DNA of 64,000 nucleotides from the NCBI GenBank assembly GCA_019753235.1, contig JAIELF010000026.1, forward strand, positions 1-64,000. Reading direction: 5' to 3'. Origin of the DNA: a bacterium. GTDB taxonomy: Bacteria; Planctomycetota; Planctomycetia; Kolteriales; Kolteriaceae. Of this stretch, positions 42,535 to 51,557 are shown in pieces; the first letter of the stretch is position 1, and the number at the start of each line of letters is the position of its first letter. The position numbers and the translations under genes are program-made. The notes below the pieces were generated by a model. It was not told the origin of the DNA and made no database searches. It was given only the letters and a program-made list of their open reading frames with translations.

Positions 42535-44088
42535 ATGTCCCCCGTCCGGTCACGCGCTGTCGATAAGCTTCCTGTTGCGCGGTCATTCGAATTGCTCGAA
42601 GATCGCCTGGCGATGTCCGCATCGACGCCGGTCGTCCTGCCGACGGTCGTGGCGAGTCTGCCTGATGCAGGGGCATTTTCGAACGTGGTGCAGACGACGG
42701 CGCAGTTGGCTGATCCTGCCGGCAACGGGCTGCGAGCCTATGGTCAAGCGATCCCCGCAAGCAAGTGGGAAGACGTTCTGCGTTCGATCCATTCTCAAGC
42801 CCCCACGTTTGCTTTGACCGGTGCGATCCCAGGAGGACTCAACCCGCAGGTCACGCCGCTTGCCGGTGGGCTTAAGTTCTCTTCTTTTCAAGATGGACTG
42901 TGGTGGTTTGACATACCCGTGTCACTCCGCCCGACACTCTTCAGCAATACCAACCTTTCTCCCGCTTCCTTGAACGTTCGACAGTTCACCCAGTTCGGCG
43001 TCAATATCGACCGCGCGGTGCCGGGGGACTGGAACGGTGATGGTCTGGATGAAGTCGGGGTCTTTCGACAGGGGACCTTCTTTCTCGACGCCAACGCTTC
43101 AGGGCGATGGGAAAGCCCCACCGTCGATCGCCAATTTCAGTTTGGCGTCGCCAATGACATACCGGTGTCAGGAAGCTGGTCGTTCCTGGGTCGCGATAGT
43201 GTCGGTGTCTTTCGCAATGGATGGTGGTATCTCGATGCCAATGGAAACAACCGTTGGGACAGCGGTGATCGATCGATTCCGTTCGGCTCGCCGGGCGACA
43301 TTCCCGTCGTCGGCGATTGGAACGGAGATGGTCGCGACGAGATCGGTGTGGTTCGGAAAGAGACGTCGGCCAACGGGTTCATCTATCGGTGGTACTTGGA
43401 TTCCAACCAGATTGCAGGTCATCAATGGACCGACATCAGTTTCGTGTTCGGCAACGGCGAAGGTATCCCTGTCACGGCGGACTTCGATGGTGACGGGCGC
43501 ACCGATATCGGTCTTTACCGGCGAGGTCGCTGGCTGATCGATACGGGCATTGCCTCGCGGGGGCAGTATCAACCCCTGACGCTCGATTTCAATGTTGGTC
43601 CGGATACCGGTCAGATCTTTCCGATGATCGGCCGGGGGCCGGGACTTTATGATGTCTCCCGCCGAGTCTCGCTCTTTGCGCCCTACCGGTTCGGATATGC
43701 CGAGAATTCCTCTTCCACGACGGCGGTTCCGCCTCTGCCGGCAGGGGTTTCTTATCCGACTTTTCCTAGGCCGATCTATCTGCCGGCGGGGACGGCGCCG
43801 GCCGGTCGCATCGCGACTCTTCCCAATCCCTCTTTTCCGCCGAATCAACAACCTTCCCCTTTGGGGCCCGCGGGAACCAATTCGATTCTCCCATCGTCCA
43901 ATAGGGAAGTGAGTTCGGTTGGGCAGCCGTTACCCGTCGAACGGTCGCGACCTTTGACGAGTGGGTCCATTCTCGGTCTCGACGCAAACATAGGTTCGGG
44001 TCTGTTCGTAAAAGAGGGATCGATCACACCTGTCGAACGGGCTGGTGCGATTGATGAGATTCTGTCGACGGATTTGCTGCTGGTATAA
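42535..44088 (+). CDS. LEDRL-motif protein with FG-GAP-like repeats (short paralogue)
   Basis: 517 residues from ATG 42535, with AAGGA upstream. The N-terminus has the planctomycete LEPR-XLL-like motif FELLEDRLAMSAS (LEDRL at 21-25), found at the start of many large exported proteins of this phylum; no classical signal peptide is present. Residues about 155-345 hold four or five repeats of about 45 residues with a calcium-loop core, D-W-N-G-D-G-x-D-E, followed by GVFRQGTFFLDAN and FGVAND types. This resembles the FG-GAP/VCBS propeller pattern. A Pro/Ser-rich region follows, and the C-terminus is VERAGAIDEILSTDLLLV. The next gene encodes a much larger protein with the same N-terminal motif and the same repeat family. 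Confidence 0.75.
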   Translation: MSPVRSRAVDKLPVARSFELLEDRLAMSASTPVVLPTVVASLPDAGAFSNVVQTTAQLADPAGNGLRAYGQAIPASKWEDVLRSIHSQAPTFALTGAIPGGLNPQVTPLAGGLKFSSFQDGLWWFDIPVSLRPTLFSNTNLSPASLNVRQFTQFGVNIDRAVPGDWNGDGLDEVGVFRQGTFFLDANASGRWESPTVDRQFQFGVANDIPVSGSWSFLGRDSVGVFRNGWWYLDANGNNRWDSGDRSIPFGSPGDIPVVGDWNGDGRDEIGVVRKETSANGFIYRWYLDSNQIAGHQWTDISFVFGNGEGIPVTADFDGDGRTDIGLYRRGRWLIDTGIASRGQYQPLTLDFNVGPDTGQIFPMIGRGPGLYDVSRRVSLFAPYRFGYAENSSSTTAVPPLPAGVSYPTFPRPIYLPAGTAPAGRIATLPNPSFPPNQQPSPLGPAGTNSILPSSNREVSSVGQPLPVERSRPLTSGSILGLDANIGSGLFVKEGSITPVERAGAIDEILSTDLLLV

Positions 44089-44431
44089 TCAGGGGATCTG
44101 GGATTTCATCATGTGGTCTCCCTCGGCCGATTGCGCGAAATCTCGTCTTTGAAAGCAGGTACCGACAAACCGGGTTCGGTGGCGAAACCCGTTCGAATCA
44201 GTTTTGATTCTCCCCTATTTGGCTACGGAACTGTCGGCGCTGTGGGCGATAAATGGGTCGGACTCGGGGAAGCTGTTTTTTGAAATTCCTGGGCAGGCGA
44301 GACGTTGCCCCCAAAAAAAGAGGGGCGGACCGACACGCCGAGCCTGCGGGATGGAATGAGACGTTACAGGGCCAATCGCCAGCCCGCGTCGATCGCCCGA
44401 TGAAAAACTGCTGCGGAGGAGTGACGCACCC
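44089..44431. other. Intergenic region between the two LEDRL genes
   Basis: 343 bp containing a GC-rich stretch with an A7 run near 44316. It ends with a strong ribosome binding site, GGAGGAG, 9 nt before the next start. No terminator hairpin, repeat or riboswitch class was recognised, so read-through from the upstream gene is possible. Confidence 0.45.
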
Positions 44432-47400
44432 ATGGGTCTTTTTTCGAGACGAGATCGGTCTAAGCCCTCGACCAGCAAGTCGTCCCCCAAGGTGACCCGG
44501 TTTCAAGGGGGGATCGAGGCTCTCGAAGACCGGCTGGTGATGGATTACACGGTCAGCTTCGCCGCCGACACGTTGAGCATTGTCGCTTCGAACGGTTCCA
44601 ACAGCGATCTTGGCCTGACCTACACCGGCGGCGTCTTCACGCTGACCGAACTGGGTGGCTCGGCAGGCATCTTTACAGGGAGTAGCCTGCCAACGGGGGT
44701 GACCATCGGTCCTACCTCTCAACTGCAAATTGCCGACAGCTTCTTTTCTGGCCCAACACGACGAGTCGAGGTCAGTCTCGGCGACGGTCAAGATCAAGTT
44801 CAAAACCAGGGGATCACCGGCACCCGCGACCGCGTTTTCATCGACATGGGGTCGACCTCGGACCCAAGCCAGTTGACCGGCACGACGGGCAACGATTCCT
44901 ATGACATCCTCGGGGCCAACTCGCTCATCACCTCGGGGATCACCTTCACCAACCTTACCATCGTCAATGCCGGCGGCGGCGCGGACGCCGTTCGAGGGCT
45001 GGTCGCCGCGAACGACGCTTTCACACTCATCGGTCCCAACGAAGGACAGTCCGAGGGAATTCGATTTCAACAAATCGAATCGTTCGATGCTCGGTCGGGG
45101 CCGGCCAATCTGATCCTTGATTCGGGTCTCGTGGGGACGACAACGCTTGCATTTAGCGCTGTGACCAATGCGGTTACGGCCCGGGGTATCAGCTTCACTC
45201 AGATCGCTCAGATCGACGTAAACAACAGAGCGATCACGCAGACCGGCTTGACCCGGGTTCAGTTGCAGGTGGTTCCTGTTTCCGGTGGAGGTTCGCAGCC
45301 TCGACCCATCGGCAGCGACATCCTACTAAGAAATCTTACCTCGCTAAACATCGACAGCATTTTCGGGACGGCCGGCGACGACGCGGTCCTACTCACCGGT
45401 GATAACCTGATGTCGATCGGCGGCGTGAACTACACGGGTGTCGTGCAGTTCGATGGAACGACGGGAAATGATCGCGTCGATCTGAGCACTGGTCCAGCCA
45501 GCCGCAATATCACCTTCACATCAGGCGATATCAATAACCGGATCAACAATCTCGCGAACGTCAATTTCTTCAACGTCGATCGACTTCGCCCCATTAACAT
45601 CGACGTATCGACGCGTCGCACGGTGAACCTTGTCAACCCAACGACGGCATCGACCACGGGAAACGCTGGTGAAGTTCTTGTGAACGGCATAGTGTACGAG
45701 AATGTCGTTAATGTGCAGAATTCGCCTAGCGTCGTCGGGTCGGCCGGCAGCGATGCGTTGGTGGTGACCGCCAACAATCAACTTCTCCTCAACCAAGTGA
45801 ACTTCACGGGGGTGACGTCGTATTCGGCAGGGGCCGGCAATGACAGCGTCGTCTACGATTTCGTGACGCCGCCAACGTACAGTTTCGATTTCGCGGCAGC
45901 CAATGGCGTGAATGGTCAGTACTCGGCATTTGGTATTGATTACACGTCGGTGGAGCAGATCAACACGCTGGGCAATCCGGTGACGATTACGAATGCCGCC
46001 TCGCTCGGTCGGCAGGGGAATCGAGCCTACAGCGCCAATGGCATTTCGTTTTCGAATGTCAACTCGGCAACGGCGACTTCGCTCTTTGGGACGGCCGGCG
46101 ACGATCAGTTTTTTCTGAATACCAACGGCACCGTTGCGTTCTCGGCCACGCCGGTCGGCGATACCATCATCACGCTGTTGGGGAATCGGGCGGTCTTGGG
46201 GGAAGGGGGCAACGACCAGGTCTTCGGCCCTGCGAGCACCGCCAACGATCGATACCAGTTCCTTTCGACCTCGGCGGCATTTCGCACTCCGGGCGGCTTT
46301 CTCGTCGGACGAATCGAGACGCTGACCTCGGCGACGGCCAGCGACACCTTATTCGGAACGAACGGCGTCGATACGTTTATCTTTGCAGGGACCAACGCGC
46401 TACAGGTCGGAGCCGCTTCCGGGTTCCCACCGGTTATTCCGACAACCCGTTTGGTGAGCTTTGCCGAGATCAACGGGGGCGACGGCGATGATTCCTTTTC
46501 GTTCACTAACGATGGCTCTTGGACGGGCAACCTCGTCGGCGGCAATGGTTCCGACGCCATTCGCGGGACCGACAACGATACGACCTACACCATCACTGGA
46601 CTCACGGGCAGTCAAATCACCCGCCTCGTCGGTGTTGTCGGTTCGCAAGTCCCGCAGCTTGCCGGTACGTTCGCGCAGTTCGAATCCGTTCAAGGAGGCG
46701 CGGGAGTTGATACGTTCCTCTATCAAGGCGGAGCGTTCAGCTCGATCGCACTCAATGGCGCCGGCCAGCCGACCGCTGCAAACGCCATTACCAATACTGA
46801 TCGAGGCGACGTTCTCGATTTGTCGTCTCTGTCAACGGGTGTGAACCTGAGTCTTGATGTCGGATCGCAGCCCGGCGGCGACGCCCGCGTGGTGCAAGTC
46901 GGAACCAGCGACTTCTTCGGCATCAGGAACTTTGAAACATACATCGGAACCAATCAGGCCGACCGCTTCGTTCGCTCTCAACAAGCGACTGGCGTTGTTC
47001 AAGTCATGGATGGGCGCGGCGGCGCGGATCTTTTTCAGATCGGAAACGGCTCGCCTGACATCGTCATCTACGATGCTCTCGACCAGATCAGCTCGATCGA
47101 CGCGACGCTCGATACGCTTATCGCCAGCCCCTCGGCGCCCGGGACGCCGCCACCGACGCCCGGCGTGTTTTCGCCCACGCCCAACCCGGTCGGTGGATTT
47201 AATCTTTGGCTATTGTTGCAGTCGACCCAGCCGGGAGGCTTCATCACGGCAAATAATTTTCCGCTGATTGCCGAGGCCTATGTTCGTTATCTCTATCGAC
47301 TCTTGTTGGGGGGGGATCCGAATACAACCGATGGACAGCGGATCGTCTCCTTCTGGACACAACGATTAACGAACCAGTCGCTATCGTCTTTCGATCTCGT

Positions 47401-48949
47401 GGGGTCGTTCCTGACGCAGAATGTGGCCGACATCGGTGGAACGAATCCGCCCGCGCCGCAGTATTTTGCGGACTACTTCTTCAATGGTTTTGCGCAGCGC
47501 GAATACGGAAGACCGTTTGCCGGCCAGGATACCACGCGATTGGCTAACTTGGTGAAGGGGGGCGCCACGCTTGAATCCGCCGCCCGCACGGGCAATTTCC
47601 GCGCAGAGTCTCCGGCGCTCGCGCAGGCTTGGATTCGAGAGATCCTCTACAACATTCTTTCTCCTCAAGAGAATCAGGCTCTTCGCGCGGACGCCTCGAG
47701 GGCCTTTTTGGTCGGCGCGCCAACACGAACCACGTACGAGCTCTTCGTCGCCACCACGCTCCGCTTCCTGGTGCAAGAGCAGCGAAGCTGGTTGGGGACA
47801 TTGCAGCGAGTCGTCAACAGCCTCGACGGGCTTCGCTCCTCCATTCGCGTGGCGGCGGCCGAGAACCCCGGCAGGTTTGCCGGCTTGATGGCCGATGCAA
47901 ACCTTACCAATCTTAAGCTCGGCTCGCTCGAAGCGAGTGGTGTGTTCATCGATAATCCACCGGGCCGAGGACGCGAACTTTCTCCCAATGGGATCTCCTT
48001 TGGCGTGTCGACCGATACTCCCACGCCGGGTGATTGGACCGGTGATGGCCGAGAGGAGTTCGGCGTCTTTCGACAGGGAACGTGGTTCCTCGATACCAAT
48101 GGCACCAATGGATTTCAGGCAGCGGATACCTCGGTCGCGTTCGGCGTCGGTAGCGACATCCCGATGCCCGGCAACTGGAACGGCGGCAATCAAACCAATC
48201 TCGGTGTCTTTCGCAATGGAACCTGGTTCCTGGACACCAATAGAACGCTTGGTTGGCAATCGACCGATACGGCGATTCAGTTTGGCGTTGCCGGCGATAC
48301 CCCGATTGTGGGCGACTGGAACGGAGATGGTGTATCCGATTTGGGCGTGCGACGAGGCAATGTCTGGTTTCTGGACACCAACGGCATCCGAGGCTGGCAG
48401 GGAAACGACACGACTTTCGCGGATACCTTCGGTCCAGGTCAAATTCTGTCGGCCGATTTCAATGCTGATGGAAGAGATGATATCGCCGTCATCAATGGTA
48501 ACACCTGGCGGATCGATTTCGACGGACCCTTCGGCTACCAGCCGGGCACGGATGTCGAACTTCAGTTCGATGCCAACGGCGGCAAGCCATTTACTTTAAC
48601 ATCGGGTTCCCCAACGCTGGTCCGTCAGTTCGGAGCCGGCGCGGGGAGTTTGTCCGCGGCGGTACGTTTGCTCGGCCCGCTCGTTCTGCCGACGAGCAAT
48701 GTTTCCACCAATGCTTTTGCCGGCCCGACGACCAACAGCAATGGTGGATCAAATACGACAGGCAACTTGGCCGACTCGAACGGCCCTGCAGGTCAACCGA
48801 CATTACTGGGAAGAAGCCGACCGACTTTTGGTTCCGCCGGCGTCTCCGCAACGGCATCAGTCGAAGGATCATCACGCGATCGCATCGACGCCTTGCTGTT
48901 AGCCAAGGCGAAAAGCGACGTCATCGATCAGGTCTTCGAAGATATTTGA
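44432..48949 (+). CDS. Giant LEDRL-motif exported protein, 1505 aa
   Basis: Start ATG 44432 is fixed by GGAGGAG. The N-terminus is basic (FSRRDRSKPSTSK) and carries IEALEDRLVMDYT, with LEDRL at 31-35. Residues about 40-900 are beta-rich with irregular repeats of about 90 residues of the type LFGTAGDDQFFLN, TGNDRVDLS and GNGSDAIRGTDND. These look like degenerate haemolysin-type calcium-binding (RTX-like) or bacterial beta-helix repeats. Residues about 940-1130 are helical (YVRYLYRLLLGG, VGSFLTQNVADIG) and resemble a DUF4214 module. Residues about 1183-1380 carry four FG-GAP-like repeats with DWTGDGREEFGVFRQGTWFL, of the same family as the preceding protein. The C-terminus ends in a short acidic helix. 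It is probably displayed on or released from the cell surface. Its stop is 1 bp from that of the convergent amidohydrolase gene. Confidence 0.8.
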   Translation: MGLFSRRDRSKPSTSKSSPKVTRFQGGIEALEDRLVMDYTVSFAADTLSIVASNGSNSDLGLTYTGGVFTLTELGGSAGIFTGSSLPTGVTIGPTSQLQIADSFFSGPTRRVEVSLGDGQDQVQNQGITGTRDRVFIDMGSTSDPSQLTGTTGNDSYDILGANSLITSGITFTNLTIVNAGGGADAVRGLVAANDAFTLIGPNEGQSEGIRFQQIESFDARSGPANLILDSGLVGTTTLAFSAVTNAVTARGISFTQIAQIDVNNRAITQTGLTRVQLQVVPVSGGGSQPRPIGSDILLRNLTSLNIDSIFGTAGDDAVLLTGDNLMSIGGVNYTGVVQFDGTTGNDRVDLSTGPASRNITFTSGDINNRINNLANVNFFNVDRLRPINIDVSTRRTVNLVNPTTASTTGNAGEVLVNGIVYENVVNVQNSPSVVGSAGSDALVVTANNQLLLNQVNFTGVTSYSAGAGNDSVVYDFVTPPTYSFDFAAANGVNGQYSAFGIDYTSVEQINTLGNPVTITNAASLGRQGNRAYSANGISFSNVNSATATSLFGTAGDDQFFLNTNGTVAFSATPVGDTIITLLGNRAVLGEGGNDQVFGPASTANDRYQFLSTSAAFRTPGGFLVGRIETLTSATASDTLFGTNGVDTFIFAGTNALQVGAASGFPPVIPTTRLVSFAEINGGDGDDSFSFTNDGSWTGNLVGGNGSDAIRGTDNDTTYTITGLTGSQITRLVGVVGSQVPQLAGTFAQFESVQGGAGVDTFLYQGGAFSSIALNGAGQPTAANAITNTDRGDVLDLSSLSTGVNLSLDVGSQPGGDARVVQVGTSDFFGIRNFETYIGTNQADRFVRSQQATGVVQVMDGRGGADLFQIGNGSPDIVIYDALDQISSIDATLDTLIASPSAPGTPPPTPGVFSPTPNPVGGFNLWLLLQSTQPGGFITANNFPLIAEAYVRYLYRLLLGGDPNTTDGQRIVSFWTQRLTNQSLSSFDLVGSFLTQNVADIGGTNPPAPQYFADYFFNGFAQREYGRPFAGQDTTRLANLVKGGATLESAARTGNFRAESPALAQAWIREILYNILSPQENQALRADASRAFLVGAPTRTTYELFVATTLRFLVQEQRSWLGTLQRVVNSLDGLRSSIRVAAAENPGRFAGLMADANLTNLKLGSLEASGVFIDNPPGRGRELSPNGISFGVSTDTPTPGDWTGDGREEFGVFRQGTWFLDTNGTNGFQAADTSVAFGVGSDIPMPGNWNGGNQTNLGVFRNGTWFLDTNRTLGWQSTDTAIQFGVAGDTPIVGDWNGDGVSDLGVRRGNVWFLDTNGIRGWQGNDTTFADTFGPGQILSADFNADGRDDIAVINGNTWRIDFDGPFGYQPGTDVELQFDANGGKPFTLTSGSPTLVRQFGAGAGSLSAAVRLLGPLVLPTSNVSTNAFAGPTTNSNGGSNTTGNLADSNGPAGQPTLLGRSRPTFGSAGVSATASVEGSSRDRIDALLLAKAKSDVIDQVFEDI

Positions 48950-48950
48950 T

Positions 48951-50228
48951 TCATTCGGGTCTCGTCGAGGCAAGCGTCCCTGCCTTGATGAGTCCCCCTT
49001 GCATCACCGCAAGGAAACGATCACGCTGCTGTAAAAGAGTGATGTCCGTCAACACGTTCCCAGGGACGATAAGTAAATCGGCCAGCTTGCCGACTTCGAG
49101 CGTGCCGATCTCGCTGGCTCGGCCAAGGATCTCGGCACCCCGTTTGGTGGCGCACGTGATCGTTTCCATGGTTGAGAAACCAACGTCATTCACGAAGAAG
49201 GCGAGTTCCTTCGCGTAGTCGCCGTGCGGATTCCAGGCGAAGCCATAATCGCCGCCCATGCCGATTCGGCCCCCCGCCTTGAGGATTTTGAGGGCACTCT
49301 CCGCGCCCGCCTCGAGCGTCTCTTGGTGCCCGTCGATCACCTCTTGAGGCATGTCAAACGAAGGACCATGTTCGACACTGGCCTTCTCAAAGTAGAGGGC
49401 AGGAACGACGGGGACATCGCGTGCCAGCAGCAGATCGAGCGCTTCATCATCCATGAAAGTCCCATGTTCGATGGCATCGTAACCAGCGCGAAGAGCATTT
49501 TTGATCCCCTCGGTTGCTCGGCAATGACCCGTAACTTTGAGTTTATGATTGTGCGCGGTCTGCACGACCGCGTGCATCTCTTCGAAGGTCATGCAAAGAG
49601 TGTGATGATCGTTGACATTGGGGGCTGCTGCGTCGCCGGTGGGATAGGTCTTGACCCATTCGACGCCGTCTTTGACGAGTTTACGAACCGCGGAACGAGC
49701 TTCGTCGGGGCCACTGACTAAGAGAACCAAGCCTTCCATGCCGATGCGACGAAAGTCGGGATTCCAATCCATCAATCCGCCGACGCCACAAATCTCTCGA
49801 CCACTGGCGGCCAGTCGGGGCCCCAGCGTGATGTCGTCTTCGATCGCCTTTTTCAGCCAGACATCAATGTTAAAGAGACTTCCACCACTGCGCGCAGCAG
49901 TGTAACCACACTCGAGCGCAAGCTTCGCATTCGAAGCGGCCAAAAGCGTGACGTACTCGACGGGATACTTGATGTCGAGATCTTCAAGTTGCGCGACATT
50001 GAAATAAGTGGGATGAAAATGAGCTTCCACCAAGCCCGGCATCACGGTGTGGCCGGTCGCGTCAATGACCGTGATTTTGGGGTCGAGAGAAAGCGACTCA
50101 CGAACCGGGCCGACATAGCGAATGCGCCCCTGGTCGATCTCAATATCACTCCGCTCGAGCGCTCGCTGACCGGTCCCATCGACCAGCATTCCATGGCGAA
50201 TAAGAAGCGTTCTCGTCCCGAGCTTCAT
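48951..50228 (-). CDS. Amidohydrolase family protein (imidazolonepropionase-like)
   Basis: 425 residues from ATG 50228, after GGGGGGA; an open extension to 50297 lacks a ribosome binding site. TIM-barrel metal-dependent hydrolase. Metal ligands seen: HFH in GLVEAHFHPTY, probable carboxylated Lys in WVKTYPTG, His in VTGHCRA, His in AIEHGTF and Asp in GGDYGFAWNPHG. The N-terminal beta-sandwich strand LLIRHGMLVDGTG and the C-terminal EIGTLEVGKLADLLIVPGN are typical of the group that includes prolidase-like Xaa-Pro and Xaa-Arg dipeptidases and imidazolonepropionase-related enzymes. No signal peptide is seen. The substrate cannot be assigned. Confidence 0.88.
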   Translation of the reverse strand: MKLGTRTLLIRHGMLVDGTGQRALERSDIEIDQGRIRYVGPVRESLSLDPKITVIDATGHTVMPGLVEAHFHPTYFNVAQLEDLDIKYPVEYVTLLAASNAKLALECGYTAARSGGSLFNIDVWLKKAIEDDITLGPRLAASGREICGVGGLMDWNPDFRRIGMEGLVLLVSGPDEARSAVRKLVKDGVEWVKTYPTGDAAAPNVNDHHTLCMTFEEMHAVVQTAHNHKLKVTGHCRATEGIKNALRAGYDAIEHGTFMDDEALDLLLARDVPVVPALYFEKASVEHGPSFDMPQEVIDGHQETLEAGAESALKILKAGGRIGMGGDYGFAWNPHGDYAKELAFFVNDVGFSTMETITCATKRGAEILGRASEIGTLEVGKLADLLIVPGNVLTDITLLQQRDRFLAVMQGGLIKAGTLASTRPE

Positions 50229-50517
50229 CCAATCCCCCCTGATGGTCCCCTCGACGTGCTCTAGACGATGTTGCCCGGCCGACGCGGCCCGATGCAAGCC
50301 TCATTTCCATTCCTTTTGCATCAACGCCCGCGACTATTGATGTTCGCGCAGGAAAAGCCGCCGGTGACCGAATCACCGGGGGCGTTTCGCAAGCGAATTT
50401 GCCCCCTTACTGCCGCGGCGGGGCGTCTTTTGTTTGGTACGGATGAGTACGAGAGGCGTGTTGACAAAAGGAAGTAAAGCCGATGGCGGGCTATCATTTC
50501 TCTCTTTTGTCGGCCGA

Positions 50518-51411
50518 CTAGATTTGCGCGGGAAGGTCGGGGGGATGGATCGATTCCAAAAATGGAACCAGCGTTGCGAGGTAACTCTCGCGGGCCAAAC
50601 TGTGAATTTGATGCCCCACCTCGGGATATCGGACCACCGTCAGGTCATGAATCGATTCTCGCAACGTTTCAGCATCAGCATCGCGAAGCATGCCACCCCG
50701 GTCTGGGTCGGCCTGCATCAAAAGAACTGGAACGTCGATCGACGACGCCAGCGTTTTCCAGTCATAGCCAGCAAGCCAATCTCCTTCGACGATCGGCGTC
50801 AAGCATTCGGGATCCATCGTCGCCAGCGTGGAAGCATGGAAGCGAATCGATGCTTCGTCGCGCACGTCTCCTAGTCGAGCACTCTGCCCCGTTTGTGGAT
50901 TATCGAGGCGCACCTCCGCGAGTTGCTTGGCAAGGTCGGCGACCGAGTGCCATCGTTCTCCTTTCAAGATGTCGCGAAACTGAAGGAACTGTGAATGAAA
51001 GACAGTCTGCTCGACATTCTTGCCAAGCGTCTCGAAGGGAGGGTCCTCCATGATGACGCCGAGTGCTTGCTCGCGCAGACGCGATGCCGCCGCCAGCGCC
51101 ACCATCGCCCCTAATGAGTGCCCCACCAAGATAACCGGGCCGGCAATGACATCTCGGGCGATGTGAACGGCATCGTCAATGTAATTCACCACGCGATAAC
51201 CTCGCGGCGACCGGGCCGATCCGCCATGACCACGAAAATCAAGTCCCCACGGGGTGAAGCGGGCGGCCAGTCCCGACATCACCAGTGACCAGTCTCGATG
51301 CGTTCGAGTCACGCCATGCAGAAACAGTAGCGTGGGCCCGCTCGGCTCGATGGGTCCGACACATTGAATCGGCCCCGTCGAAGTCGCTTGGGCGATCGTT
51401 CGCCACTTCAT
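50518..51411 (-). CDS. Alpha/beta hydrolase
   Basis: 297 residues. Classical fold: oxyanion loop LFLHGVTRTHRDW, DFRGHGGS, nucleophile elbow VGHSLGAMVAL near residue 115, acid in LLMQADPDRGGM and the catalytic His in PEVGHQIHSL. Cytoplasmic by lack of a signal. The pattern fits small-molecule esterases, epoxide hydrolases or C-C hydrolases; the Ser nucleophile excludes haloalkane dehalogenase and epoxide hydrolase chemistry. It is transcribed divergently from the giant ThuA/cytochrome gene, with 146 bp between the starts. Confidence 0.85.
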   Translation of the reverse strand: MKWRTIAQATSTGPIQCVGPIEPSGPTLLFLHGVTRTHRDWSLVMSGLAARFTPWGLDFRGHGGSARSPRGYRVVNYIDDAVHIARDVIAGPVILVGHSLGAMVALAAASRLREQALGVIMEDPPFETLGKNVEQTVFHSQFLQFRDILKGERWHSVADLAKQLAEVRLDNPQTGQSARLGDVRDEASIRFHASTLATMDPECLTPIVEGDWLAGYDWKTLASSIDVPVLLMQADPDRGGMLRDADAETLRESIHDLTVVRYPEVGHQIHSLARESYLATLVPFLESIHPPDLPAQI

Positions 51412-51557
51412 TGATGAATTCTCCTCAAGCCATTCGTGCCCTGCAAAAAAGAGACGTCTTCCGCGAGTGATCGTTGTACGACTTCGTTTCCGCGTCGGTC
51501 GGCCGTTGCCCCGCGCGGCGGCCTTTGAGATGATGGATGGCGAGCGAGGAGGGAGTG

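Noticed and set aside
47381-48442. 353-codon minus-strand frame inside the giant LEDRL gene
   Set aside because: The plus-strand repeats are conserved with the neighbouring gene, while the minus frame has no recognisable content.
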